Source of the DNA: Thermoguttaceae bacterium
GTDB taxonomy: Bacteria; Planctomycetota; Planctomycetia; Pirellulales; Thermoguttaceae
Assembly (NCBI GenBank): GCA_017434455.1
Contig: JAFRFG010000014.1
Coordinates: forward strand, 62,001-126,000
Direction: 5' to 3'
Length of the DNA: 64,000 bases
Shown here: in pieces, positions 53,536-62,219 of the stretch
Position numbering within the stretch: position 1 is the stretch's first letter
Layout: every line of letters starts with the position of its first letter
The notes under the pieces: generated by a model
The model's input: only the letters and a program-made list of their open reading frames with translations
Databases searched by the model: none
What the model was told of the DNA's origin: nothing
Translations under genes and position numbers: made by a program

Positions 53536-53790
53536 CCGCGAGCCGCGGCGGGCAGCCGGGAGCCCCGGCGGGCGATATTCCCTTGAAAAATTCTGAGGCA
53601 GCCGTTCGGCAGCACTGCGGGCGGCCGGGAGCCCCGGCGGGCGGTATTCCCTTGAAAAATTCAAGGGCAGTCGTTCGGCAGTGCTGCGGGCGGCCGCGAG
53701 CCGCGGCGGGCAATATTCCCTTGGCTCTTCTGTGGCAGTCGTTCGGCAGCACTGCGGGTGCTGCCTCAGAAAAATAACGGTGAAGGGAGT
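53536..53790. repeat. REP-like element R array
   Basis: Three R units in inverted sense: GCCGCGAGCCGCGGC, GCCGGGAGCCCCGGC repeatedly, and GGCAGCACTGCGGGTGCTGCC-type hairpins up to 53769. It separates the sialidase operon end from the HD/kinase gene. Confidence 0.75.
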
Positions 53791-53791
53791 G

Positions 53792-55024
53792 TTATTTCAA
53801 TACCCACCGTGCCATCTTCACAATCGCCTTGGCGCCCGGCGCGGGTGTTTCGTACCAAACACTCACCAGCGAATCGTCCGACAGCTGAACGGTCGACGGG
53901 TAGCCGAGGTCGCCGCTAACGTCGTTCGGGCCGATATACATCGGCTCCGACCAGCTCTTGCCGCAGTCGTCCGACAGCCGGGCGTACTGGCCCAGCGGGT
54001 CACGGCGGTAACCGTAGGTCATCAGCAGCCGGCCGTCGCGAAGACGGGTTAAGTGCGACGGCAGTCCCCAAACGCCGATTTCGTGCGGCTGGCTCCATGT
54101 CTTTCCGCCGTCGTACGACTCGCACTGGAGCGTCTCCCTATTGCTGCGCTCGTTCTGGTTGCGAATCTGTACCACCAGCGTTCCGTCCTCGGCCTCGACG
54201 CCGTGCAGCTCGTGGTAGTTCTCGATCGAGTCCCCCTCGCGCGCGGGGATCGCCGAAAGGTATTCCCAGTTTTGCCCGTCGTCGTCGGAGTACCAGACGC
54301 TGACGCGATGGCCCGAGGGGACCGCTTTCGCGCCGGCGGCATTCTCCTGCGCAAAGAACTCGGCGCGCTGTTGGGCAAACAGCTCGACACCGGGATAGAT
54401 AATCCGTCCCGATTTGGTCTGGAACGGCCCGTGATTCGAGTTGACCGGGAGCCGGCGGCGCGCCTCCCAGTTGACACCGTCGTCGGTGGAGCGGAACAGC
54501 CAGCAGCCCAGCTCGCGGACACGCTCTGTCTGGCTGATACGGTCGCAGGCCTTCTTCCAGCGGGTGTACTGCTCCTCGGACATCCCCTTCTCTCCCCTGG
54601 CGCGGCGCTGCTCCTCGGGCCTGAGGAGAAGCAGGTCGTAATCGGGGTCGGTGAACGTCGTGACCAGGATCGTCCCCTTGTCGGTCACGAGGATCCCGGC
54701 GTCCCGGTCGTCCATGGGACCGTCGTAGATCGTCTGCGGCCAGGTCCAGGTTTGCCCCTTGTCGCGGGAACGGAACATATCGACCCGGCCGAACGGGCAG
54801 ACATGCCCCTCGCGCCCGCCGGAGGCGACGACGATCAGCTCGTCGTCCGCGGTCACCCCGACCGTCGGCCACCCGTAGTAGATGTCCGGGGTCTCGGAGA
54901 CGGGTTTCGACCAGAGGATCTCGAACGCCGGGGCTTGTCCGCCGAAGGCGGCACGGGGGAGAAAACCGGCGCCGAAAAGCGCCGCCGTCCCCGCGCTTTT
55001 TAATAGTTCGCGGCGGGAAAGCAT
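53792..55024 (-). CDS. Exported sialidase-like BNR protein, paralogue 1
   Basis: The ATG at 55024 shares one base with the upstream stop (TGATG), giving 410 residues. An N-terminal twin-arginine-like signal (SRRELLKSAGTAALF) is followed by a six-bladed propeller with five Asp-box (BNR) motifs: SRDKGQTW near 77, STDDGVNW, SDDDGQNW, SYDGGKTW and SDDCGKSW. PVSETPDIYYGWPTVGV and the last block GDLGYPSTVQLSDDSLVSVWYET are shared with all five tandem copies. The fold is that of exo-sialidases. The Arg triad and Asp/Glu/Tyr were not traced, so the substrate stays open. It is last in the operon. Confidence 0.85.
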   Translation of the reverse strand: MLSRRELLKSAGTAALFGAGFLPRAAFGGQAPAFEILWSKPVSETPDIYYGWPTVGVTADDELIVVASGGREGHVCPFGRVDMFRSRDKGQTWTWPQTIYDGPMDDRDAGILVTDKGTILVTTFTDPDYDLLLLRPEEQRRARGEKGMSEEQYTRWKKACDRISQTERVRELGCWLFRSTDDGVNWEARRRLPVNSNHGPFQTKSGRIIYPGVELFAQQRAEFFAQENAAGAKAVPSGHRVSVWYSDDDGQNWEYLSAIPAREGDSIENYHELHGVEAEDGTLVVQIRNQNERSNRETLQCESYDGGKTWSQPHEIGVWGLPSHLTRLRDGRLLMTYGYRRDPLGQYARLSDDCGKSWSEPMYIGPNDVSGDLGYPSTVQLSDDSLVSVWYETPAPGAKAIVKMARWVLK

Positions 55025-56280
55025 CACTTCAGCACCCACCGAGCCATCTTCACGATCGCCTTGGCCCCGGGCGCGGGGGTTTCGTACCAGACGCTCACCA
55101 GCGAGCCGTCCGACAGCTGAACGGTCGACGGGTAGCCGAGGTCGCCGCTGATTTCGTTCGGGCCGATGTACATCGGCTCCGACCAGCTCTTGCCGCAGTC
55201 GTCCGACAGACGGGCGTACTGGCCCAGCGGCGCGCGGCGATGGCCGTAGGTCATCAGCAGCCGGCCGTCGTGCAAACGCCACAGGTGCGACGGAAGCCCC
55301 CACACGCCGATCGAGTGCGGGGTGGTCCAGGTCTTGCCGCCGTCGGACGACTCGCACTGCAGCGTCTCCTGATCGTTGTTGGCGTTGTGGTTGCGGATCT
55401 GAACGATGATCGTTCCGTCCTCGGCCTCCACCCCGTGCAGCTCGTAGTATTTCCAGATCGTATCCCCCTCGCGCTCGGGAATCGCCGAAAGGAACGCCCA
55501 GCTCTTCCCGTCGTCGTCGGAGTACCAGACGCAGACGTGGTTCCCCGAGGGGTTCTCCGTCGCGCCGGCGGCCTTCTCCTGCTCGAAGAAATCGGCGCGC
55601 TCCTTGTCCCACATCTCGATGCCGGCGTAAAGAAGACGCCCGCTCTTAAGCTGGAACGGCCCGTGGTTCGAGTTGATCGGAACCCGATGGCGCTTCTCCC
55701 AGTTGACCCCGTCGTCGGTCGAGCGGAAAATCCAGCTCCCCAGCTCGCGGCGGCGCTCCTGCTCGCCGATGCGCTCGTGAACCTTCATCCACCGGTCGTA
55801 CTGCTCGTCGGACATCTGTTTTTCCCCCTTGGCGCGCCGCTCGATCTCGGCCTTCAAAATGAAATTGTAATACGCCAGCGAGGTGAACGAGGTCACGAGG
55901 ATCGTCCCCTTATCGGTCACGAGAACCCCCGCGTCCCGGTCGTCCGAAGGACCGTCGTAGATCGTCTGCGGCCATGACCAGGTTTCACCCTTGTCGCGCG
56001 AACGGAACAGATCGACCCGGCCGAACGGGCAGACATGCCCCTCACGGCCGCCGGAGACCGCGACGATCAGCTCGTCGTCCTTGGTCACGCCGACCGTCGG
56101 CCAGCCGTAATAGTACGCCGGTGTCTCGGAGACCGCCTTCGTCGAGAGAATCTCGAACGCCGGCGGCTCGGCGCCCGCCTTGCCGGCGCGGCCGAAAGAG
56201 GTGAGGAAAGCCGCGGCGCCGAGAGCCGAGCCCTTGAGCATATCGCGGCGGGAGAGGGAATGGGGGCGGAATACGTTCAT
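55024..56280 (-). CDS. Exported sialidase-like BNR protein, paralogue 2
   Basis: The ATG at 56280 (GAGGA upstream) gives 418 residues, starting MNVFRPHSLSRRDMLKGSAL, a good twin-arginine signal. The propeller has the same five Asp-boxes, with SSDGGKTW at the fourth. Compared with its neighbours the N-terminal tail is longer, TKAVSETPAYYYGWPTV replaces the usual IYYGW, and it has the private segment ITSLAYYNFILKAEIERRAKG near residue 150. Its stop overlaps the start of paralogue 1 by one base. Confidence 0.85.
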   Translation of the reverse strand: MNVFRPHSLSRRDMLKGSALGAAAFLTSFGRAGKAGAEPPAFEILSTKAVSETPAYYYGWPTVGVTKDDELIVAVSGGREGHVCPFGRVDLFRSRDKGETWSWPQTIYDGPSDDRDAGVLVTDKGTILVTSFTSLAYYNFILKAEIERRAKGEKQMSDEQYDRWMKVHERIGEQERRRELGSWIFRSTDDGVNWEKRHRVPINSNHGPFQLKSGRLLYAGIEMWDKERADFFEQEKAAGATENPSGNHVCVWYSDDDGKSWAFLSAIPEREGDTIWKYYELHGVEAEDGTIIVQIRNHNANNDQETLQCESSDGGKTWTTPHSIGVWGLPSHLWRLHDGRLLMTYGHRRAPLGQYARLSDDCGKSWSEPMYIGPNEISGDLGYPSTVQLSDGSLVSVWYETPAPGAKAIVKMARWVLK

Positions 56281-56351
56281 TGTCGTGTCCTCGTGTTTGG
56301 TTGTTTGTTTAGTTCTATGTTTAGTTTTTTGTTTCGTCTTACAAAATTCAA

Positions 56352-57593
56352 TTACTTCAGTACCCACCGGGCCATCTTGACGATCGCCTTGGCGCCCGGC
56401 GCGGGGGTCTCGTACCAGACCGTCACCAGCGAGCCGTCGGACAGCTGGACGGTCGACGGGTAGCCCAGATCGCCGCTGACGTCGTTCGGGCCGATGTACA
56501 TCGGCTCGGACCAGCTTTTGCCGCGGTCGTCCGAAACACGGACGTACTGGCCCAGCGGAGCGCGGCGATAGCCGTACGACATCAGCAGTCGGCCGTCGGC
56601 CAGCCGCGTCAGGTGCGACGGCAGTCCCCAGACGCCGATTTCGTGCGGCTCGGTCCAGGTTTTGCCGCCGTCGTGCGACTCACACTGCAGCGTCTCCTGG
56701 TTGTTTCGCTCGTTGTGATTGCGGATCTGGACGATGAGCGTCCCGTCCTCGGCCTCGACGCCGTGCAGTTCGTGGTAGTGATCGATCGAGTCTCCCTCGC
56801 GCGCGGGAATCGCCGAAAGGAACGCCCAGTTCTGCCCGTCGTCGTCCGAATACCAGACGCTGACCCGGTTCCCCGAGGGGACCATGGTTTCGCCGGCGGC
56901 CTTCTCGCGCCGGAAGAACTCGGCCCGCTCTTCGGTCCACATCTCGACCCCCGGATAGATAATCCGTCCCGATTTGGTCTGGAACGGCCCGTGGTTCGAG
57001 TTGACCGGGATCCGGCGGCGCGCCTCCCAGTTGACCCCGTCGTCGGTGGAGCGCAGCAGAAAACACCCCAGTTCGCGGATGCTCTCCCGCTCGCCGAGAC
57101 GCTCACAGGCCTTCTTCCAGCGGTTGTACCGCTGGTCGGACATTTCTTTCTCCCCCCTGGCGCGGCGCGCGGCCTCTTCCTTGAGCATGGCGGCGTACTT
57201 GCCGTTCGGGTCGGTGTAGGTCGTGACCAGAAGCGTCCCCTTGTCGGTCACCAATAGTCCGCCGTCCCGGTCGTCGATCGGACTGTCGTAAATCGTTTGC
57301 GGCCAGGTCCAGGTTTGGCCCTTATCGCGGGAACGGAACATATCGACCCGCCCGAACGGGCAGATATGACCCTCGCGGCCGCCCGAGGCGACGACGATCA
57401 GCTCGTCGTCTTTGGTCACCCCGACCGTCGGCCAGCCGTAGTAGATGTCCGGCGTCTCAGAAACGGGTTTCGTCCAGAGGATCTCGAACGCCGGCGCCTC
57501 GGCCCGCGCGGCGCTCAGGCCAATGGAGGCGAACAAAGCCGCCGCGCCGGCGCTTTTGAGCAGTTCGCGGCGGGTAATGTATGGAAGAATCAC
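56352..57593 (-). CDS. Exported sialidase-like BNR protein, paralogue 3
   Basis: I start this copy at the GTG at 57593, giving 413 residues and the Tat-like signal YITRRELLKSAGAAALFAS. Further in-frame codons upstream read through an R insertion and are not native. Asp-boxes SRDKGQTW, STDDGVNW, SDDDGQNW, SHDGGKTW and SDDRGKSW are all present. The GTG lies within the 25-bp duplication that flanks the insertion, so the start signal was rebuilt by it. The Arg at SDDRGKSW replaces the Cys of the others. Confidence 0.82.
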   Translation of the reverse strand: MILPYITRRELLKSAGAAALFASIGLSAARAEAPAFEILWTKPVSETPDIYYGWPTVGVTKDDELIVVASGGREGHICPFGRVDMFRSRDKGQTWTWPQTIYDSPIDDRDGGLLVTDKGTLLVTTYTDPNGKYAAMLKEEAARRARGEKEMSDQRYNRWKKACERLGERESIRELGCFLLRSTDDGVNWEARRRIPVNSNHGPFQTKSGRIIYPGVEMWTEERAEFFRREKAAGETMVPSGNRVSVWYSDDDGQNWAFLSAIPAREGDSIDHYHELHGVEAEDGTLIVQIRNHNERNNQETLQCESHDGGKTWTEPHEIGVWGLPSHLTRLADGRLLMSYGYRRAPLGQYVRVSDDRGKSWSEPMYIGPNDVSGDLGYPSTVQLSDGSLVTVWYETPAPGAKAIVKMARWVLK

Positions 57594-57799
57594 TTCAGTA
57601 CCCACCGGGCCGGGAGCCCCGGCGGGCGGTATTCCCTCGGTTATTCCAGGGCAGCCGTTCGGCACGTTGTGGCCGGGAGCCCCGGCAGGCGGTATGCCCT
57701 TAGAAATTTCACGGCAGCCGTTCGGCACGTTGTGCCTCAGAGAGGAATGCGAACCGCCTTGTGTTGTGTATCGCGGAAGAATCACTTCAGTACCCACCG
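57583..57799. repeat. R insertion flanked by a 25-bp direct repeat
   Basis: The 25-bp repeat (57583-57607 and 57775-57799, opening GGAAGAATC and closing ACCCACCG) flanks 167 bp of two R units with GCCGGGAGCCCCGGC and GGCACGTTGTGCC. On the minus strand each copy encodes the final codons of paralogue 4 (RWVLK then stop) and the opening of paralogue 3. It lies between two genes of one operon. Confidence 0.82.
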
Positions 57800-59026
57800 C
57801 GCCATCTTAATCACTGTCTTCGCGCCCTCAGCCGGGGTCTCGTACCAGATCGTGATCAGCGAGCCGTCCGACAGCTGGACGGTCGACGGATAGCCGAGAT
57901 CCGCGCTGACCGAGTTCGGGCCGAGGTACATCGGATCGGACCAGCTTTGGCCGCAGTCGTCCGAAACACGGGCGTACTGGCCCATCAACTCGATGCGGCA
58001 GCCGTACGACATCAGCAGCCGCCCATCGGCCAGCCGCAGCAGGTGCGACGGGTATCCCCGCACGCCGATGGCGCGCGGTACCGTCCAGGTCTTTCCCCCG
58101 TCGGTCGACTCGCACTGGAGCGTCTGTAAATTGTCACGCTCGTTGTGGTTGCGCATCTGGACGATAAGCATTCCGTCCTCGGCCTCGACCCCGTGCAGCT
58201 CGTGATACTGGTACGGGTCGTCCCCCTCGCGCGTGGGAATCGCCGAGAGGAAATCCCAGTTCTGCCCGTCGTCGTCCGAGTACCAGACGCTGACCCGGTT
58301 TCCCGAGGGGTTGGCTTTCGCGCCGGCGGCCTTCTCTTGCGCGAAGAACTCGGCCCGCTCGTCGGTAAACATCTCCACGCCGGGATAGAGAATCCGTCCC
58401 GACTTGGTTTGGAACGGCCCATGATTCGCGTTGACGGGGATCCGCCGCCGCGCCTCCCAGTTGACCCCGTCGTCGGTGGAGCGAAGGATCCAGCTCCCCA
58501 GCTCGCGGATACGCTCTTGCTCGCCGATGCGGCCGATGACCCTCATCCAGCGGTCGAACCGCTCGTCGGACATCTCTTTTTCGCCGCGGGAGCGGCGGTC
58601 GAGCTCGGGATCCAAAACGTAGCCGTAATGCTCGATCGAGGTGAACCAGGTCACGAGGATCGTCCCCTTGTCGGTCACTAAAATGCCGGGGTCCCGGTCG
58701 TCCAAAGGACTGTCGCTGAGCGTCTGCGGCCAGGTCCAGGTTTGGCCGTTGTCGCGGGAGCGGAGCATATCGATCCGGCCGAACGGGCACAGGTGCGCCT
58801 CGCGGCCGCCGGAAACCACGACGATCAGCTCCCCGTCGGCGGTCACCGCGATCGTCGGCCAGCCGAAGTAGATATCGGGGGATTCGGTGATAGTCTGTGC
58901 CGAGAGAATCTCGAACGCCGGGGCCTCGGCGGCGCGCAGGGAGCGGGAGACAAAACCGGCACCGAACAGCGCCGCCGCGCCGGCGCTTTTGAGCAGATCG
59001 CGGCGGGAGATTGGGGAAAAATCCAT
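57782..59026 (-). CDS. Exported sialidase-like BNR protein, paralogue 4
   Basis: The 414-residue protein starts at ATG 59026 (AGGA upstream) with MDFSPISRRDLLKSAGAAAL, a twin-arginine signal. Its propeller has SRDNGQTW, STDDGVNW, SDDDGQNW, STDGGKTW and SDDCGQSW. It differs from the others at SAQTITESPDIYFGWPTIAV, VRGYPSHLLRLAD and YGCRIELMGQYARVSDD. It follows paralogue 5 by only 12 bp. Its last codons are part of the duplicated 25-bp sequence. Confidence 0.85.
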   Translation of the reverse strand: MDFSPISRRDLLKSAGAAALFGAGFVSRSLRAAEAPAFEILSAQTITESPDIYFGWPTIAVTADGELIVVVSGGREAHLCPFGRIDMLRSRDNGQTWTWPQTLSDSPLDDRDPGILVTDKGTILVTWFTSIEHYGYVLDPELDRRSRGEKEMSDERFDRWMRVIGRIGEQERIRELGSWILRSTDDGVNWEARRRIPVNANHGPFQTKSGRILYPGVEMFTDERAEFFAQEKAAGAKANPSGNRVSVWYSDDDGQNWDFLSAIPTREGDDPYQYHELHGVEAEDGMLIVQMRNHNERDNLQTLQCESTDGGKTWTVPRAIGVRGYPSHLLRLADGRLLMSYGCRIELMGQYARVSDDCGQSWSDPMYLGPNSVSADLGYPSTVQLSDGSLITIWYETPAEGAKTVIKMARWVLK

Positions 59027-59038
59027 AGTGAATATCCT

Positions 59039-60283
59039 TTAGTTTTTCAGCACCCATCGCACCATTTTGACGATTGTGTTCGCCGCGTCCTTGGGGGTCT
59101 CGTACCAGACCGATACCAGCGAGCCGTCCGACAGCTGAACGCTCGACGGGTACCCGTTGTCGCGGGGGACCTCGGTTCGGAACATGTACGGCTCGGACCA
59201 GCTTTTCCCGCTGTCATCGGAAATACGGACACACTGACCGAGCGGTGAATTGCGGAAACCGTAGGTCATCAGCAGCCGGCCGTCGGCCAGGCGCCACAGG
59301 TGCGACGGGTGTCCCCATACGCCGATGGCGTGCGGCTCGGTCCAGGTTTTGCCGCCGTCGCGCGATTCGCACTGAAGCGTATGGCAGTCGTCGCGGGCGT
59401 TGTGGTTGCGGATCTGAACGATGAGCGTCCCGTCCGAGGCCTCCACGCCGTGCAGCTCGTGATATCTGTTCGGGTCGTCCCCCTCGCGGGTCGGGATCGC
59501 CGAGAGGAATTCCCAGCTCTGCCCGTCGTCGTCGGAGTACCAGACGCTGACATGATTCCCCGACGGGGACTGCCTGCCGGCGGCGGCCTTCTCGGCGGCG
59601 AAGAACTCGGCGCGCCGTTCGGTCCACATCTCGACCCCGGGGTAAATGAGCCGGCCCGATTTCATCTGGAACGGCCCGTGGTTCGAGTTGACCGGAACGC
59701 GGCGGCGCGCTTCCCAGTTGACACCGTCGTCGGTGGAGCGGAAGATAAAGCTCCCCAGCTCGCGCAGACGCTCTTGCTCGCTGACGCGGTTGTGAACCCT
59801 CATCCAGTGGTCGTACCGCTGGTCGGACATCTCCTTTTGGCCCTTGGCGCGCCGCTCGATCTCTTTACTGAGGATTTCGTCGCTGTAGGCCAGCGAGGTA
59901 AACGTCGTGACGAGGATCGTCCCCTTGTCGGTCACCAGAATACCGGCGTCGCGGTCGTCGATCGGGCCGTCGCTGATCGTCTGCGGCCATGTCCAGGTTT
60001 CTCCCTTGTCGCGGGAGCGGAACAGGTCGACCCGCCCGAACGGGCAGACGTGCGTCTCGCGCCCGCCGGAAACGGCGACCAGCAGCTCGTCGTCTTGGGT
60101 CACCCCGACCGTCGGCCAGCCGTAGTAGATATCGGGGGTCTCGGAAACGGCCTTCTCCGAGAGGATCTCGACCCGCGGGGCCTCGGCGGCGCGCAGGGAG
60201 GAAGAAACAAAACCGGTGCCGAACAGCGCCGCGGCGCCGGCGCTCTTGAGCAGGTCGCGGCGGGTGATGTGGGAGTTTTTCAT
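59039..60283 (-). CDS. Exported sialidase-like BNR protein, paralogue 5
   Basis: The 414-residue product begins MKNSHITRRDLLKSAGAAAL with AAAAGG before the ATG. It has the five Asp-boxes (SRDKGETW, STDDGVNW, SDDDGQSW, SRDGGKTW, SDDSGKSW). It is the most diverged at the C terminus (YMFRTEVPRDNGYPSSVQLSDGSLV, then APDTIVKM-like DAANTIVKMVRWVLKN), where the GDLGYPST block of the others becomes RDNGYPSS. It is first in transcription order and its promoter lies at 60391-60419. Confidence 0.85.
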   Translation of the reverse strand: MKNSHITRRDLLKSAGAAALFGTGFVSSSLRAAEAPRVEILSEKAVSETPDIYYGWPTVGVTQDDELLVAVSGGRETHVCPFGRVDLFRSRDKGETWTWPQTISDGPIDDRDAGILVTDKGTILVTTFTSLAYSDEILSKEIERRAKGQKEMSDQRYDHWMRVHNRVSEQERLRELGSFIFRSTDDGVNWEARRRVPVNSNHGPFQMKSGRLIYPGVEMWTERRAEFFAAEKAAAGRQSPSGNHVSVWYSDDDGQSWEFLSAIPTREGDDPNRYHELHGVEASDGTLIVQIRNHNARDDCHTLQCESRDGGKTWTEPHAIGVWGHPSHLWRLADGRLLMTYGFRNSPLGQCVRISDDSGKSWSEPYMFRTEVPRDNGYPSSVQLSDGSLVSVWYETPKDAANTIVKMVRWVLKN

Positions 60284-60390
60284 GGTGAATACCTTTTCTA
60301 TTTGCCTTGAGTCGCGGCGGGTCGGTACGCGGGAAGGATCTGGGGCAATACCTTGGGAAAAACGAACATTTCAAGGGCCCAAACAGTTCC

Positions 60391-60419
60391 ATTTTAGCGG
60401 GGCGCTTGTCCGTGTTCAA
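60391..60419 (-). promoter_or_regulatory. Promoter of the sialidase-like operon
   Basis: TTGAAC (60419-60414), a 17-bp spacer and TAAAAT (60396-60391), about 110 bases before the first gene. Its -35 overlaps the -35 region of the divergent citramalate synthase promoter. Confidence 0.7.
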
Positions 60420-60440
60420 TAACTGGAGTTGTGGTATAAT
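60413..60440 (+). promoter_or_regulatory. Extended -10 promoter of the citramalate synthase gene
   Basis: TGGTATAAT gives an extended -10 (60432-60440), with a weak -35 (TGTTCA, 60413-60418) 16 bp upstream. It diverges from the sialidase promoter. Confidence 0.65.
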
Positions 60441-60527
60441 AGGGAAAATTGTCGTTTTGGCACCGGACGGCGCGCTTAAACGCGCCCGGTTTCACCCCCC
60501 AAGAACCTCCAGAAAAGAAGCGGACTA

Positions 60528-62171
60528 TTGGAAGAGAAGCGGACTGAAAAACCGGCGGTGGATAAGGCATCGCCTCGACGCATCGCCATCTACGACACCA
60601 CCCTTCGCGACGGCGCGCAGGGCGAGGGGATTTCGTTCTCGCTGCAAGACAAAATCCTTCTGGCCCGCCGGCTCGATCAGCTCGGTTTCGACTACATCGA
60701 AGGGGGGTATCCCGCCTCGAACGACAAAGACGAGCATTTCTTCAACGAACTGGTCGAGCAGCCGCTGGCCAACGCCAAGCTGTGCGCCTTCGGCATGACG
60801 CGCCGCAAGGGGACCGATGTGGAAAAAGACGACGGGCTGGCCGCGCTTCTGGCGTCGGGAGCCCCGGTGCTGACGATCGTCGGCAAATCGAGCGCCTTCC
60901 AGGTGCGCGATGTTCTGGCCACGTCGCTGGAAGAGAACCTCGCGATGCTTGAGGAGACAATCCGCTTTCTCATCGCGCACGGCCGGCGGGTCTTCTTCGA
61001 CGCCGAACACTTTTTCGACGGCTGGAAGAACGACCCCGGTTATTCGATGACGGCGATCTCGACCGTGATCGCCGCCGGGGCCGAGTCGATCACCCTGTGC
61101 GATACCAACGGCGGCTCGATGCCCGAAGAGATCGCCGCGGGGGTCGAGGCGGTCGCCGCGGCGGCCGCGGCCGCCGGCAAGCCGGATCTGCCGATCGGCA
61201 TCCATACGCACAACGACTGCGGCCTGGCGGTCGCCAATTCTCTGGCCGCCGTCGAGGCGGGGGCCTCGATCGTCCAGGGGACGGTCAACGGCTTCGGCGA
61301 GCGCTGCGGCAACGCCAATTTGGTCACCATTATCGCCAACCTTCTTTTGAAAAAAGGAGGCCGGTTCGAGGTTCTCCAGCCGGGGGCGGCGCAGCACCTC
61401 ACCGAGCTGTCGCGCTTCGTCGACGAGCTGGTCAACGTCAAGCCGTCGCCGCGCCAGCCGTACGTCGGGCGCAGCGCCTTCACCCACAAGGGGGGGATGC
61501 ACGTCTCGGGGATCATCCGCGACTCTTCCGCCTACGAGCATATCGCCCCCGAGGCGGTCGGCAATACCCGCCGGGTCCTGATCAGCGAGCTGTCGGGCCG
61601 CTCGAATATCGCCGCGCGAACCGTTAAGTACAACATCGGCGGCGATAAAAAGCTGCTCGATAAGATTCTCTCGGCGGTCGTTCACAAAGAAAGCCGCGGT
61701 TATACCTTCGAGGCGGCCGAGGCGTCGTTCGATCTGCTGGTCCGCCGCGCGATGGGGACGTTCCACCCCCACTTCCAGCGGCTCAGCTACAACACCAACG
61801 CCGTGTCGGACAGCAAGGGGGTGCTCACGACGATGGCGACGGTCAAGCTGAAGATCGGCGATCTGATCCGCCTGGAGGTCGCCGAGGGGGACGGTCCGGT
61901 CGACGCGCTCGACGCGGCGCTGCGGCGGGCCCTCGACGACGTCTTCCCGCAGCTGAAGACGATGACGCTGGTCGACTATAAGGTCCGTGTCCTCAACAGC
62001 GAGGCGGCGACCGCCGCCCGCGTGCGCGTGATTATCGAAAGCAAAGACGCCGACGAGGTCTGGGGAACCGTCGGGGTCGACGAAAACGTCATCGAGGCAA
62101 GCTGGATCGCCCTGTGCGACTCGATCGAGTACAAACTGGCCAAATGCCAGGCCAGCCCCGCCCAGCCATAA
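60528..62171 (+). CDS. cimA: Citramalate synthase-like enzyme (CimA type)
   Basis: The 547-residue protein is an isopropylmalate-synthase-family enzyme: YDTTLRDGAQGEGISFS near 22-38, the metal ligands in HTHNDCGLAVANS near 225, and GTVNGFGERCGNANL near 255-270. A C-terminal LeuA-type regulatory domain follows. The opening TTLRDGAQGEGI and overall length fit (R)-citramalate synthase, which condenses pyruvate and acetyl-CoA on the isoleucine route, better than LeuA. The encoded start is TTG at 60528; a GTG at 60558 is an alternative and neither has a good Shine-Dalgarno site. Confidence 0.88.
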   Translation: MEEKRTEKPAVDKASPRRIAIYDTTLRDGAQGEGISFSLQDKILLARRLDQLGFDYIEGGYPASNDKDEHFFNELVEQPLANAKLCAFGMTRRKGTDVEKDDGLAALLASGAPVLTIVGKSSAFQVRDVLATSLEENLAMLEETIRFLIAHGRRVFFDAEHFFDGWKNDPGYSMTAISTVIAAGAESITLCDTNGGSMPEEIAAGVEAVAAAAAAAGKPDLPIGIHTHNDCGLAVANSLAAVEAGASIVQGTVNGFGERCGNANLVTIIANLLLKKGGRFEVLQPGAAQHLTELSRFVDELVNVKPSPRQPYVGRSAFTHKGGMHVSGIIRDSSAYEHIAPEAVGNTRRVLISELSGRSNIAARTVKYNIGGDKKLLDKILSAVVHKESRGYTFEAAEASFDLLVRRAMGTFHPHFQRLSYNTNAVSDSKGVLTTMATVKLKIGDLIRLEVAEGDGPVDALDAALRRALDDVFPQLKTMTLVDYKVRVLNSEAATAARVRVIIESKDADEVWGTVGVDENVIEASWIALCDSIEYKLAKCQASPAQP

Positions 62172-62219
62172 AAGCGTTTTTAAGCGTTCTTTCCCCCACC
62201 CTTTGAAAAAAGGCCTGCC

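Noticed and set aside
53522..53752. Open N-terminal extension of the HD/kinase gene
   Set aside because: It is translated R repeats (PPAGAPG-type). A GTG with AGGT upstream starts right where homologous sequence begins.
26335..58000. A transposase gene in the window that moves R or A
   Set aside because: No Y1/RAYT or DDE transposase is encoded here. The Rpn-like nuclease at 18.6 kb lies outside the repeat zone and shows no R nearby.
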